NCBI GenBank assembly: GCA_020636775.1
Contig: JACJXF010000010.1
Span: 23,260 to 87,259, forward strand
Reading direction: 5' to 3'
DNA: 64,000 nucleotides
Source: Bacteroidales bacterium
GTDB lineage: Bacteria > Bacteroidota > Bacteroidia > Bacteroidales > GCA-2748055
Positions 8,452 to 16,960 of the stretch are shown here, piece by piece (the first letter of the stretch is position 1; each line of letters begins with the position of its first letter). The notes under the pieces are model-generated. The model saw only the letters and a program-made list of their open reading frames with translations, ran no database searches and was not told where the DNA came from. The translations under genes and the position numbers were made by a program.

Positions 8452-9459
8452 ATGAAAAAATCAATGGTTTTCTTCGTCGCTATGCTTTATGCATGCATGC
8501 TGTCAGCTCAGCAAACCCCTCCAACATCTTACAAAGTAATTAACAAAATTCATCTTCCCGGAGATGGAAGGTGGGACTATCTCTATTCGGATGATGAGGC
8601 TGGAAGGCTCTATGTTTCTCATGGAGACAGGGTTCAGGTTGTGGATGAAAAATCAAATTCACTTGTTGGCGAAATTACAGGTCTGAATGGCGTGCATGGC
8701 ATTACCGTTGCCCCTGCTTTGAATAAGGGTTTTATTACCGGGGGAGGCGATTCCTCATTGACAGTTTTTGATACCAAAAGCCTGAAGGTACTGGAAAAAA
8801 TAATAGTAACAGGTGAAAAGCCCGATGCGGTTCTCTTCGATGCCTTCAGTGACAAGGTCTTTGTTTTTAACGCAAATTCCGACAATGCAACGGTTGTGGA
8901 TGCAAAGTCAGATAAAATTCTCGCTACTATTGAACTGGCCGGCAATCCCGAATTTTCTGTCAGCGATGGTAAAGGAATGATATATGTAAATATTGAAAAT
9001 AAGAGCCTTGTAACAGCAATCGACCCTGTAAGCTGTAAAGTAATTAAAAGCTGGTCCTTAAGCCCAGGCGAAGAACCCAGCGGTCTTGCTCTTGATAATG
9101 TGAATCATCTTTTATTCAGCGTTTGCAGCAATAAGCTTATGGTGGTCAGCGATGCCGTTTCCGGAAAAGTTGTAGCCACGGTTCCCATAGGAGAACACCC
9201 CGATGGAGCTGCTTTTGATCCGGTTCTTAAAACTGCTTACAGCTCAAACGGTGATGGAACTCTGACAATTGTTAAAGAAGAAAAAGGCGGATATAAGGTT
9301 CTGGATAATCTGAAAACTCAAAAGTCGGCAAGGACAATATGCCTGAATAAGGTAAAACATCACCTGTACCTGTCTGCAGCCGATTTTGAAGCTCCGGTTG
9401 ATGGTAAAAGAGCTCAGTTGAAACCCAATTCCTTTGTTGTTCTGGAAATTAAACCCTGA
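8452..9459 (+). CDS. YncE-like YVTN beta-propeller protein, exported
   Basis: A 335-residue protein with a signal peptide (about 1-20, ending ...LSAQQ). The rest consists of repeating blades of about 40 residues of the YVTN/YncE type, for example GRLYVSHGDRVQVVDEKSN, KVFVFNANSDNATVVDAKSD and GMIYVNIENKSLVTAIDPVS. Such seven-bladed periplasmic propellers often bind ligands or proteins; no catalytic residue is evident. It is a single gene ending in a strong hairpin terminator shared with the convergent operon. Confidence 0.85.
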   Translation: MKKSMVFFVAMLYACMLSAQQTPPTSYKVINKIHLPGDGRWDYLYSDDEAGRLYVSHGDRVQVVDEKSNSLVGEITGLNGVHGITVAPALNKGFITGGGDSSLTVFDTKSLKVLEKIIVTGEKPDAVLFDAFSDKVFVFNANSDNATVVDAKSDKILATIELAGNPEFSVSDGKGMIYVNIENKSLVTAIDPVSCKVIKSWSLSPGEEPSGLALDNVNHLLFSVCSNKLMVVSDAVSGKVVATVPIGEHPDGAAFDPVLKTAYSSNGDGTLTIVKEEKGGYKVLDNLKTQKSARTICLNKVKHHLYLSAADFEAPVDGKRAQLKPNSFVVLEIKP

Positions 9460-9471
9460 GGTACTTTGCTG

Positions 9472-9505
9472 GACCCTCTGTGTAATTTTTGTTTCACAGA
9501 GGGTC
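9472..9505. terminator. Bidirectional hairpin terminator
   Basis: Perfect 11-base inverted repeat GACCCTCTGTG (9472-9482) and CACAGAGGGTC (9495-9505) with a 12-base loop. It lies 12 bases after the YncE-like stop and 12 bases before the 3' end of the opposing lipoprotein gene. T-rich DNA follows on the plus strand, so it can serve both convergent units. Confidence 0.8.
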
Positions 9506-9517
9506 AGGTAGTTTTAT

Positions 9518-10540
9518 TTAGGACTGTCTCTTTCTTTTTGACCTGCGAGTGAGTCCACTTATTACAAATACCACAAAAACTCCGGAAACCGCCCAGGCCC
9601 ATGCATTCGATTTTTTCGATTCAGCCCACATTTCGTAATCCTGAGAAATAAAATACTTGGAGTCGACCGGCCAGGATATTTTTCCGGATTTATCAGCGAA
9701 ACCATTGGTTGCAATTAGCTTAAAAGGCATTACAGTTTCACAGGTATAGAATTTCGCCAGCATAGCAATCGACATAAGGCTATCAACTTCATTCAATGCC
9801 TGATTTATAAATACTTTGTTGGTTTCGTAGTAAGTATTGCCAAAAGCCCTGATCAACAGGCTGTCACCATCAAAATCGGAGTTGGCCGCCAGCTTAACCA
9901 GACTGTCTTTCATAGGCAGGATATAGGTTGAATCAGGATTCAGCATCAGGTATTGATGTATCCATTCTTCAGTAAGACCGGTAAAGAGGTAGATGTTTTC
10001 CAGAGAATCATTAATATTCTTTTTCTCCCTGTACAGCAGACTGTCGGGGCCTGCCTGCAGACTGTCAAGCATCGAAGCCGGCATATAGAAATATTTCAGT
10101 TCCTCCTCATCCAGCACATCTTCAGCCTTGACAGTTACATTCAGCATTCGGTCTACCTTTTCTGAATACCTGTAAATGGTGGTAAACCATCTGAAATGTT
10201 TAGAAAAGGATGCCGTCCGGTTCAGGACTTTGTTGGATCCGGAGTCGGATTTGTATTCAAGGTTTATTTCTGAAACCGATCTAAATTCTTTGGTTGCAGT
10301 AAGAACCCAGCTGGTATCTTTCTCCCCGGGAATGGTATCTTTTGAAATTGTCCAGGTACTATCGAAAGGGACCTGGTATTGAGCAGGATCGGGAATTTTT
10401 TTTGTACTTTTCATAACAATGGTTCTTGTCACCGAACCATCGGGATGAACAATATTTGTTACAACTGTTTCCGGATCATCGCAGGAAAAAAGGAATATCA
10501 TACCTGCGAATAGCAATAAAATTTTCGTTCTGGTTTTCAT
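9518..10540 (-). CDS. Lipoprotein of unknown function in ECF sigma operon
   Basis: A 340-residue protein not matched to a family I know. It has a lipobox (IFLFSC, Cys20) followed by the acidic DDPE, then a beta-rich stretch (VVTNIVHPDGSVTRTIVMKS) and a helical middle. A hydrophobic segment at about 313-330 is followed by the basic tail RRSKRKRQS. Lipid anchor and C-terminal membrane helix together would tether both ends, which is odd. Its ATG overlaps the stop of the upstream anti-sigma-like gene by 4 bases (ATGA), so it is translated with it. As the last gene of the sigma operon it may be a sensor or target of the sigma pathway (inference). Confidence 0.7.
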   Translation of the reverse strand: MKTRTKILLLFAGMIFLFSCDDPETVVTNIVHPDGSVTRTIVMKSTKKIPDPAQYQVPFDSTWTISKDTIPGEKDTSWVLTATKEFRSVSEINLEYKSDSGSNKVLNRTASFSKHFRWFTTIYRYSEKVDRMLNVTVKAEDVLDEEELKYFYMPASMLDSLQAGPDSLLYREKKNINDSLENIYLFTGLTEEWIHQYLMLNPDSTYILPMKDSLVKLAANSDFDGDSLLIRAFGNTYYETNKVFINQALNEVDSLMSIAMLAKFYTCETVMPFKLIATNGFADKSGKISWPVDSKYFISQDYEMWAESKKSNAWAWAVSGVFVVFVISGLTRRSKRKRQS

Positions 10541-11085
10541 ATTGATGTGGTTTTTTCGGTTGTTCTGACGGCCTGACTTTCAGTTCTGAAAATTCTGTGA
10601 ATCCATAGAATTCTTTTTTTTGAAGGTCCCGTTTCCGTCGACTTTAGCTCCAGTTTCTCATATTCATTCAAAAGATTCATGAGATCTTTCCTGGAGACAT
10701 TTATGCTGTCATTAATGGAAGATGAGCTCGGGAATATGTATTTTCCCATAGTTTCGGCAGATGAGTAGGGTGACTGGTAATAATTGTACTCCCTTTGTAT
10801 CAGGCGGCTCTCGAGTTTATCAATTTTCCGGTTGAGGCTTGAAAACTGAAAAATGAAAAAGAATATCGTAGCAAACATGGCTGCTGTGAGGGAATTTCGC
10901 AACCAGGGTATGCCGGCCCATGCAAAAAGCCAGTTAAGGATGTCTCCAGGATTCATTCCTTTTTCGCTTTCCCTTCTGATTTTCCTCATAATGGAATCAG
11001 TCAGATCATCAGCACCCTCCAGCTCCGGTTTGTTCTCCCTTAGGCGATCAATAAGCCTTCTGTATTTATCTTCCGTGTTTTCCAT
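10537..11085 (-). CDS. Single-pass membrane protein, anti-sigma-factor-like
   Basis: A 182-residue protein with a hydrophilic N-terminus (1-60, rich in Arg/Glu, with LTDSIMRKIRRESEK) and one membrane helix at about 64-82. A periplasmic part begins with a short coiled coil (SSLNRKIDKLESRLIQREYNYYQ). It lacks a recognisable ZAS zinc motif (H-x3-C-x2-C). Position directly after the ECF sigma gene (4-base gap) and the soluble-helix-soluble layout make an anti-sigma role likely, by context rather than homology. It overlaps the next gene by 4 bases. Confidence 0.72.
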   Translation of the reverse strand: MENTEDKYRRLIDRLRENKPELEGADDLTDSIMRKIRRESEKGMNPGDILNWLFAWAGIPWLRNSLTAAMFATIFFFIFQFSSLNRKIDKLESRLIQREYNYYQSPYSSAETMGKYIFPSSSSINDSINVSRKDLMNLLNEYEKLELKSTETGPSKKRILWIHRIFRTESQAVRTTEKTTSI

Positions 11086-11089
11086 GGTT

Positions 11090-11641
11090 TTACATTTTGA
11101 ATTCCATCATTTTCTTTATCCCTTGCCGTGCGTGATAGAGATTTGCTTTTACTGCCGATTTGCGGATTTTAAGAATTTCAGCAATCTCCTCCTGCTCCAG
11201 AGTCATAATTTCCGACATCACAAATACAGCCTTCTGTAAAGGACTCAGCTTTCCTGTGAGCAGGCGTATCAGTTTTAAATCCTCTGATTTATCCCTGTAT
11301 TTTCCGGACCCTTCTTCAAGACTTGAGCTCATTTTTTCCCAAAACTTCTCATCAGCCATAATTGTCTTATCCCTTTTTTTCTTTCTCAGCATATCGAAGC
11401 AGGTGTGCACTGTTATCCGGTATAGCCAGGTTTTGTAATTATTTTTCTCATCGAATCCTTTCAGTTTCTTCCATACCTTTATCATGCTAACCTGCACGGC
11501 ATCCCTGGCATCCTCTTCATTATTTAATATCCTTATTGCCACCGAATAAACGTATGGATTGGATATGGTAAGCAGTTCCCTGAAAGCGGTCGTATCGCCC
11601 TGTTTACAATTTCTGATTATGTCGGGAGTAATGCGGTTCAT
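11090..11641 (-). CDS. ECF-type RNA polymerase sigma-70 factor
   Basis: A 183-residue sigma factor with regions 2 and 4 only. Region 2 spans about 18-90, with NNEEDARDAVQVSMIKVWKKLKGFDEKNNYKTWLYRITVHTC split by the usual DAxQ...W-x3 pattern. Region 4 is about 128-178, with LSPLQKAVFVMSEIMTLEQEEIAEIL followed by the helix-turn-helix KSAVKANLYHARQGIKKMM. This is typical of Bacteroidota ECF sigmas. First gene of a tight three-gene operon with an anti-sigma-like membrane protein and a lipoprotein, which implies response to an envelope signal. It is divergent from the GH140 gene across 211 bases that contain a 13-base inverted repeat. Confidence 0.93.
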   Translation of the reverse strand: MNRITPDIIRNCKQGDTTAFRELLTISNPYVYSVAIRILNNEEDARDAVQVSMIKVWKKLKGFDEKNNYKTWLYRITVHTCFDMLRKKKRDKTIMADEKFWEKMSSSLEEGSGKYRDKSEDLKLIRLLTGKLSPLQKAVFVMSEIMTLEQEEIAEILKIRKSAVKANLYHARQGIKKMMEFKM

Positions 11642-11754
11642 ATTAAATTTTACAATTCATATGACGAAGAAAATCCTATTTGGTAAAAATGGATCCTGCA
11701 ATTTTTAATAAAAGTATTGAAAGCCAGGGAATAAGTTATGCTCAAATTGTGAAT

Positions 11755-11805
11755 AATAGCTATAATCCGGAATCAATGTTTTAAGTATTCATGATTATAG
11801 CTATT
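11755..11805. promoter_or_regulatory. 13-base perfect inverted repeat between divergent sigma and GH140 genes
   Basis: AATAGCTATAATC (11755-11767) and GATTATAGCTATT (11793-11805) are exact reverse complements separated by 25 bases, 47 bases upstream of the GH140 start. T residues follow the right arm, so it resembles a terminator, but no plus-strand gene ends upstream. A regulator binding site or leader-RNA hairpin is therefore more likely. Confidence 0.45.
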
Positions 11806-11852
11806 TTTAAAAACAATATTCAAAAAAATTCTTTCCATCTAAATCACTTTCA

Positions 11853-13217
11853 ATGAAAGCGCTTCTGACCATAATCCTGGGGATTTTCTTTTTTGTAAAT
11901 CCTTCAGCTTCGAAAATGCAAACTCTCAAAGTAAGCCAGGATGGGCGATACCTTGAGAAAAAAGACGGAAAACCCTTTTTCTGGCTTGGAGATACAGCAT
12001 GGGAATTAATACATCGCCTGAAAAGGGAAGAGGTTGATTTTTACCTTAAAGATCGCGCAGCTAAAGACTTTAACATCATTCAAACCGTTATTCTGGCAGA
12101 GCTCGATGGACTTAACACTCCAAATGCCTATGGTGAGAAGCCTCTAATTAACAACGACCCTGCCCGAATAAATGAGAAATATTTTGAACATGTGGATTAT
12201 GTTTTAAAGAAAGCTGAGAGTATGGGTATGTATATCGGACTTTTACCCAGCTGGGGAGATAAATGGAACCTTAAATGGGGAGAGGGTCCTGTAATCTTTA
12301 CACCCGAAAATGCTGAGGAATATGGCCGGATTGTTGCCAGAAGGTATCTTGAGCAACCCAATATTGTCTGGATACTTGGAGGCGACAGGATACCGGAAAC
12401 AGACGAGCAATATAAAATTGTAAATGCCATGGCAAAGGGTATACGAAGTGTTGACCAGACACATCTGATCAGTTATCATCCCGTGGGAGCTAAACGAGCC
12501 AGCGAAGTCTTAAACGAAAAATGGCTTGATGTTGATATGTTTCAGAGCGGCCATGCAAGAGCAACTAAAGAATATGAATATGTGCTTAAATCACGCAGCA
12601 CATTACCGGCGCGACCGGTGATTAACGGGGAGGCGAGGTATGAGAATATACCCGACAGGTTTTGGGAACCCGGAGTTCATAATGACTGGCTGGATGATGC
12701 TGACGTAAGGGAATCGGCCTACTGGAGCATGCTTTCAGGTGCAGCAGGTTATACCTATGGATGTAACGATATCTGGCAGATGTACTGTCCTCCTTATTTA
12801 CCTACTGTAAGCGCAAGAACCGGCTGGCAGGAGGCCCTTAATCTTCCCGGCTCAGGACAGATGAAGTTTATGAAGGCTCTTTTTGAATCCTTCCCCTGGC
12901 AGAAAATGATCAATGATCAGTCGCTTATCCTGGACCCGAATCCGGAAGATGCAGAACATATTGTTTGTGCGATTGACGCATCTCATAAATTCATTATTGC
13001 CTATACTCCACGTGGTAAGGCAATAAATATCGATCTTTCAAAACTGGAAGTCAAAAACTTGTCAGCATGGTGGTTCAATCCACGTTCCGGTATATCCCAG
13101 AAAATAGGGAGTTTTACAAATTCCGGTTCTCATGAATTCAAGCCCTGGGCAGAGGGAAGAGGCAGCGATTTTGTGCTGGTACTCATAGATGAGAATTCAG
13201 GATTTAAGCTCCCATAG
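11853..13217 (+). CDS. GH140-type apiosidase-like hydrolase (DUF4038 + C-terminal beta domain)
   Basis: A 454-residue exported protein (signal peptide about 1-20). Residues about 25-355 are a DUF4038 TIM barrel: KKDGKPFFWLGDTAWELIHR at the start, then NIIQTVILAELDG, YIGLLPSWGDKW, NIVWILGGDR and RPVINGEARYE. Residues about 365-454 match the small C-terminal 'collagen-binding-like' domain (SAWWFNPRSG, then FKPWAEGRGSDFVLVL). In Bacteroides, GH140 enzymes cut at apiose in rhamnogalacturonan II, so a plant-pectin role is plausible, although other DUF4038 proteins have other targets. An APC permease follows after 27 bases and a GH3 after that, suggesting a small carbohydrate operon. Confidence 0.83.
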   Translation: MKALLTIILGIFFFVNPSASKMQTLKVSQDGRYLEKKDGKPFFWLGDTAWELIHRLKREEVDFYLKDRAAKDFNIIQTVILAELDGLNTPNAYGEKPLINNDPARINEKYFEHVDYVLKKAESMGMYIGLLPSWGDKWNLKWGEGPVIFTPENAEEYGRIVARRYLEQPNIVWILGGDRIPETDEQYKIVNAMAKGIRSVDQTHLISYHPVGAKRASEVLNEKWLDVDMFQSGHARATKEYEYVLKSRSTLPARPVINGEARYENIPDRFWEPGVHNDWLDDADVRESAYWSMLSGAAGYTYGCNDIWQMYCPPYLPTVSARTGWQEALNLPGSGQMKFMKALFESFPWQKMINDQSLILDPNPEDAEHIVCAIDASHKFIIAYTPRGKAINIDLSKLEVKNLSAWWFNPRSGISQKIGSFTNSGSHEFKPWAEGRGSDFVLVLIDENSGFKLP

Positions 13218-13244
13218 CTGGTTTAACATATAAATGCACAGAAG

Positions 13245-14555
13245 ATGGCAGAGAATGAACTGAAAAGGGAAATTGGGGTAATGGGATTGAGCGCCAACCT
13301 GGTGAATACCATGGTAGGTGCAGGGATATTTGTACTGCCGGCTATCGTTGCGGCAGGACTGGGCTCTGCCAGCATCATTGCCTATGTTCTATGCGGATTG
13401 CTCATTTCACTCGTAATGTTATGCTTTGCGGAAGTGGGAACCCGGATCACAGCTTCGGGAGGTGTATATGCTTACATAGAAGCCTCATTTGGTAAGTATT
13501 TCGGATTTATTGCTTCGGTACTCTTTCTGGTCTCAGCTGTCAGCGCCGATGCTGCCGTTATCAATGCCATAGGGAATATTGCCGTATCCATTATAAGTTT
13601 TTCTAATCCCGGACTGGTGAAAATCATTCTTTTTGCTCTGATATTTTCCGGGCTGGCTTATATCAATATCAGAGGGGTAAAGCAGGGAGTAGGTTTTGTC
13701 AAATTCATTACCCTTGCAAAAATGGCTCCTGTTTTAATACTTATTCTTATTGGTTTAAAGGATATTAAAATTGCGAATCTCTACTGGGATACATTTCCTT
13801 CCTTCAGCAAGCTTGGTGAAATTTCTCTGATCCTGTTTTTTGCATTCCAGGGAAGTGAGTCGGCCATTTCAGTAAATGGTGAAGTTAAAAATCCCCAAAA
13901 AACCATTCCCAGAGCAATTCTGATCAGCGTGATAACCGTATTTGTTTTTTATGTTCTTGTACAGACTATAACACAGGGTGTTCTGGGCGCGGATCTGTCT
14001 GATTTTCCAGAAAACCCGCTGGGTGAGGTTGCCAGTTTAATTGTGGGCCCTGTCGGATTTACCCTGCTTACTATTGCAGCTGCCGTTTCCATGTTTGGTT
14101 ACCTGAGCAGTGAACAGTTAAGTATCCCCAGAGTTTTATTCCGGCTATCGGGCGACCGGGTCATACCGATTAAATTACTATCCCTCGTTCATAAAAAATT
14201 TGATACACCCTATGTTTCCATTATTGCATATGCCCTTCTGGGATTTGTCTTTGCCTCTGTAGGAGGCTTTACTCAGCTGGCAGTATTGTCCAGTGCAGCT
14301 GCTCTGCTGATATACCTGGGCGTTTCGCTGGCAGTAATTCAGCTGAGGCGTAAGAGTAAAGGGAAAAAGATTGAAAATATTTTCATTATTCCTGGTGGAA
14401 TCATCATTCCGGTTATTTCCTCCATTGCCATCCTGCTTTTCCTTTCAAACCTTTCCAGGAATGAACTGATAATTATGGGAATTTCTATTCTAATCTTAAC
14501 TTTGGTATTTTATGGGCGAAAATATTTTCAGAAAAAATTCAGTCGGACCCCTTAA
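13245..14555 (+). CDS. APC-superfamily amino acid permease
   Basis: A 436-residue inner-membrane transporter with about 12 helices. The first helix carries the APC signature with a Gly-rich unwinding point (LVNTMVGAGIFVLPA), and helix 6 has FFAFQGSESAISVNGEVKNPQKTIPRA, the conserved core of the family. The substrate is unknown; amino acids or amines are typical. It sits between two glycosidases in the same direction (27 bases after GH140, 61 before GH3), an unusual place for an amino-acid carrier, so it may simply be co-transcribed or may carry an unexpected substrate. Confidence 0.88.
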   Translation: MAENELKREIGVMGLSANLVNTMVGAGIFVLPAIVAAGLGSASIIAYVLCGLLISLVMLCFAEVGTRITASGGVYAYIEASFGKYFGFIASVLFLVSAVSADAAVINAIGNIAVSIISFSNPGLVKIILFALIFSGLAYINIRGVKQGVGFVKFITLAKMAPVLILILIGLKDIKIANLYWDTFPSFSKLGEISLILFFAFQGSESAISVNGEVKNPQKTIPRAILISVITVFVFYVLVQTITQGVLGADLSDFPENPLGEVASLIVGPVGFTLLTIAAAVSMFGYLSSEQLSIPRVLFRLSGDRVIPIKLLSLVHKKFDTPYVSIIAYALLGFVFASVGGFTQLAVLSSAAALLIYLGVSLAVIQLRRKSKGKKIENIFIIPGGIIIPVISSIAILLFLSNLSRNELIIMGISILILTLVFYGRKYFQKKFSRTP

Positions 14556-14616
14556 AGAGTAATTAGAATAATTGATTAAAATCAAACTAACCAGCTAATC
14601 ACAAACTATAATTGCA

Positions 14617-16932
14617 ATGCAAAATTCATTTATCGGGAAGGTTTTATTGCTTTCCATTTTCAGTCTGATACTTGTTTCCTGTAACTCAAATCAACCGACA
14701 GAGAGCTCAAAACATAAAATCAGCAGGCTTGAAGGCCCCGAAACAGAAGCCCGTATTAAGGAGATTCTGTCGCAAATGACACTTAAGGAAAAAGCCGGGC
14801 AAATGTTGAATGTCGGCTTACCTTCGGTTCTGACAAAGGGATATTGGGACAAAAGAGACAGTGCTGTATTTGATACTGCACGATTCAGGAAATTAATTGT
14901 AGAATATGCCGTAGGATCCATGCATAATACTCCCGGCTTTCCTCCAACCAGAAAGGACTGGTTCAGGCTTATTAAAACGATACAGGATGCTGCAATGACA
15001 GAGACACGGTTAAAAATTCCCGTACTGTATGGTATTGATGATATTCATGGAGCCAATTATGTCTTAGGCTCCACCATGTTCCCGCAGGAAATTGCTCTTG
15101 CTGCCAGCTGGAATCCTGAAATGGCTTTTAATTGCGGTGAGGTTACTTCATATGAATCCCGCACGGCATCGCTTCCCTGGAATTATAACCCGAATACCGA
15201 CCTTGCTGTTAATCCGCTTTGGGGGCGTATAGGGGAAAGTTTCGGTGAGGATACCTACCTGGTTTCACAGATGACCTCAGCTTACCTTTTGGGTTCGCAG
15301 CATAAAGGATTGGACGATTCCACCAGCACTGCCGTCTGTCTGAAGCATTTCCTGGGATACGGAGCTGCACTAAATGGAAAGGACCGGGCCAGTGCAACTA
15401 TTCCGGAAAATTATCTGAGACAGTATTACCTGCCCCAGTTTGAGGAAGCCATAAATAAGGGCGCCATGGGTGTTATGGTAAGTTCCAACAATGTAAACGG
15501 TATTCCCTGTCACAGTAACTACTTTTATATAACAAGCATCCTGAAGGGAGAACTTGGCTTTAAAGGAGTGGTTATTTCCGATTTCAGCGATATTGAAAAC
15601 CTGGTTGTGGCCCATCAAACAGCTGAAGACAAGCGTGAAGCTACAAAGCAGGCTGTTAATGCCGGACTCGATATGATCATGAATCCCTATGATGCCGACG
15701 TTGTGGATTATATTGTTGATCTGGTTGAAAAAGGAGAAATTCCCATGGTCCGGATTGATGACGCAGTTACCCGAATCCTCCGGCTTAAGTTTTACCTGAA
15801 CCTGTTTGAAGTTCCTTATAATGATCCTGCGAATTATACTGGTTTTGCATCAGCCGAAAACACAGAGAAGAATTATCAGGCAGCCGGAGAAGCGGTTACA
15901 CTTCTAAAAAACAGCAATAATATTCTTCCCTTACCAGCCAATAAAAGAATCCTTGTAACAGGATACTCTGCCAACTCAATTAATGTTCTCAACGGAGCAT
16001 GGTCGCGTTCTTTCCTCGGACAGGACACCCTATTTAACGATCGCGATAAGCTGACCATTCTTCAGGGAATAAAGGCCAATTCGGATGCTTCAAAAATTAT
16101 GTACGCGGAAGGTACAAACTACCTGGAAGATATTAATACCGACAAGGCCCTTGCTCTTGCCCGCAATGCTGATTATGTGGTTGTCTGCCTGGGTGAAATT
16201 CCGGCTTCGGAAAAGCCTTCGGACATAAATGAGCTGGATATGCCAATGGTACAACAGGAATTGGTAAAGAAGCTCGCTGCCATCAAAAAGCCAATTATTC
16301 TGGTGATGGTGCAGGGTCGCCCAAGGATCATCAGGGAAATTGAACCCTTATGCGATGCCGTGGTAATGGGTTTTCTGCCCGGTAATGAAGGTGGCAGGGC
16401 CATTGCAGATGTCTTGTTTGGAAAGATAAATCCATCGGGAAAACTACCTTATACCTGGCCCAAATATACCGGTAACGCATTGGTTTATAATCATAAGAAA
16501 TCGGACGTTCGTGATATCAATTGGGGCTATGATGGTTTTTATCCACAGTATGAATTTGGCTACGGCTTGTCCTTTACTAAATTTGAATATTCCGATCTGC
16601 ATTTAAGTGCTGATAGTCTTAATATGGGTGAAACCCTTAAAATCTCTGTCAAAGTAAGCAACACAGGAAGCCTTGAAGGGAAGGAAGTTGTTGAGCTTTT
16701 TACAAGGGATATAGTAGCTTCCATTGCACCGGATGTAAAATCCCTGAAACGTTTTGACAAAATATCCCTGAAGCCGGGCGAAAGTAAAACCGTTGAATTC
16801 AGTATTTCGGATAAGGATCTTGGATTTGTAGGTGCCGACAATCAATGGATTACCGAAAAAGGAAAATTTCAAGTAAGTATAGGGGGAGGACCTGGCAATA
16901 TGCTCAGTAAGGAGTTTTATTTATCGGAATAG
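14617..16932 (+). CDS. Glycoside hydrolase family 3 lipoprotein (beta-glucosidase/xylosidase type)
   Basis: A 771-residue lipoprotein (lipobox LVSC, Cys22) with the full GH3 architecture. The N-terminal TIM barrel spans about 45-390, with the nucleophile Asp322 in GVVISDFSDIENL and the KHFLGYGAALNGKDRA motif. An alpha/beta sandwich spans about 410-620 (AVTLLKNSNNILPL to GKLPYTWPKY). A fibronectin-III-like domain closes the protein (ENTGSLEGKE-like stretch VSNTGSLEGKEVVELF). It likely removes terminal beta-linked sugars at the periplasmic or outer membrane face. The length is normal. It follows GH140 and the APC permease and ends facing the anion symporter. Confidence 0.93.
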   Translation: MQNSFIGKVLLLSIFSLILVSCNSNQPTESSKHKISRLEGPETEARIKEILSQMTLKEKAGQMLNVGLPSVLTKGYWDKRDSAVFDTARFRKLIVEYAVGSMHNTPGFPPTRKDWFRLIKTIQDAAMTETRLKIPVLYGIDDIHGANYVLGSTMFPQEIALAASWNPEMAFNCGEVTSYESRTASLPWNYNPNTDLAVNPLWGRIGESFGEDTYLVSQMTSAYLLGSQHKGLDDSTSTAVCLKHFLGYGAALNGKDRASATIPENYLRQYYLPQFEEAINKGAMGVMVSSNNVNGIPCHSNYFYITSILKGELGFKGVVISDFSDIENLVVAHQTAEDKREATKQAVNAGLDMIMNPYDADVVDYIVDLVEKGEIPMVRIDDAVTRILRLKFYLNLFEVPYNDPANYTGFASAENTEKNYQAAGEAVTLLKNSNNILPLPANKRILVTGYSANSINVLNGAWSRSFLGQDTLFNDRDKLTILQGIKANSDASKIMYAEGTNYLEDINTDKALALARNADYVVVCLGEIPASEKPSDINELDMPMVQQELVKKLAAIKKPIILVMVQGRPRIIREIEPLCDAVVMGFLPGNEGGRAIADVLFGKINPSGKLPYTWPKYTGNALVYNHKKSDVRDINWGYDGFYPQYEFGYGLSFTKFEYSDLHLSADSLNMGETLKISVKVSNTGSLEGKEVVELFTRDIVASIAPDVKSLKRFDKISLKPGESKTVEFSISDKDLGFVGADNQWITEKGKFQVSIGGGPGNMLSKEFYLSE

Positions 16933-16960
16933 TTTTTCAGGGGATTGAATGATTTGTTTA

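Noticed and set aside
10853..11239. Plus-strand ORF of 128 codons
   Set aside because: Antisense to the sigma and anti-sigma-like genes; composition is that of a shadow frame.
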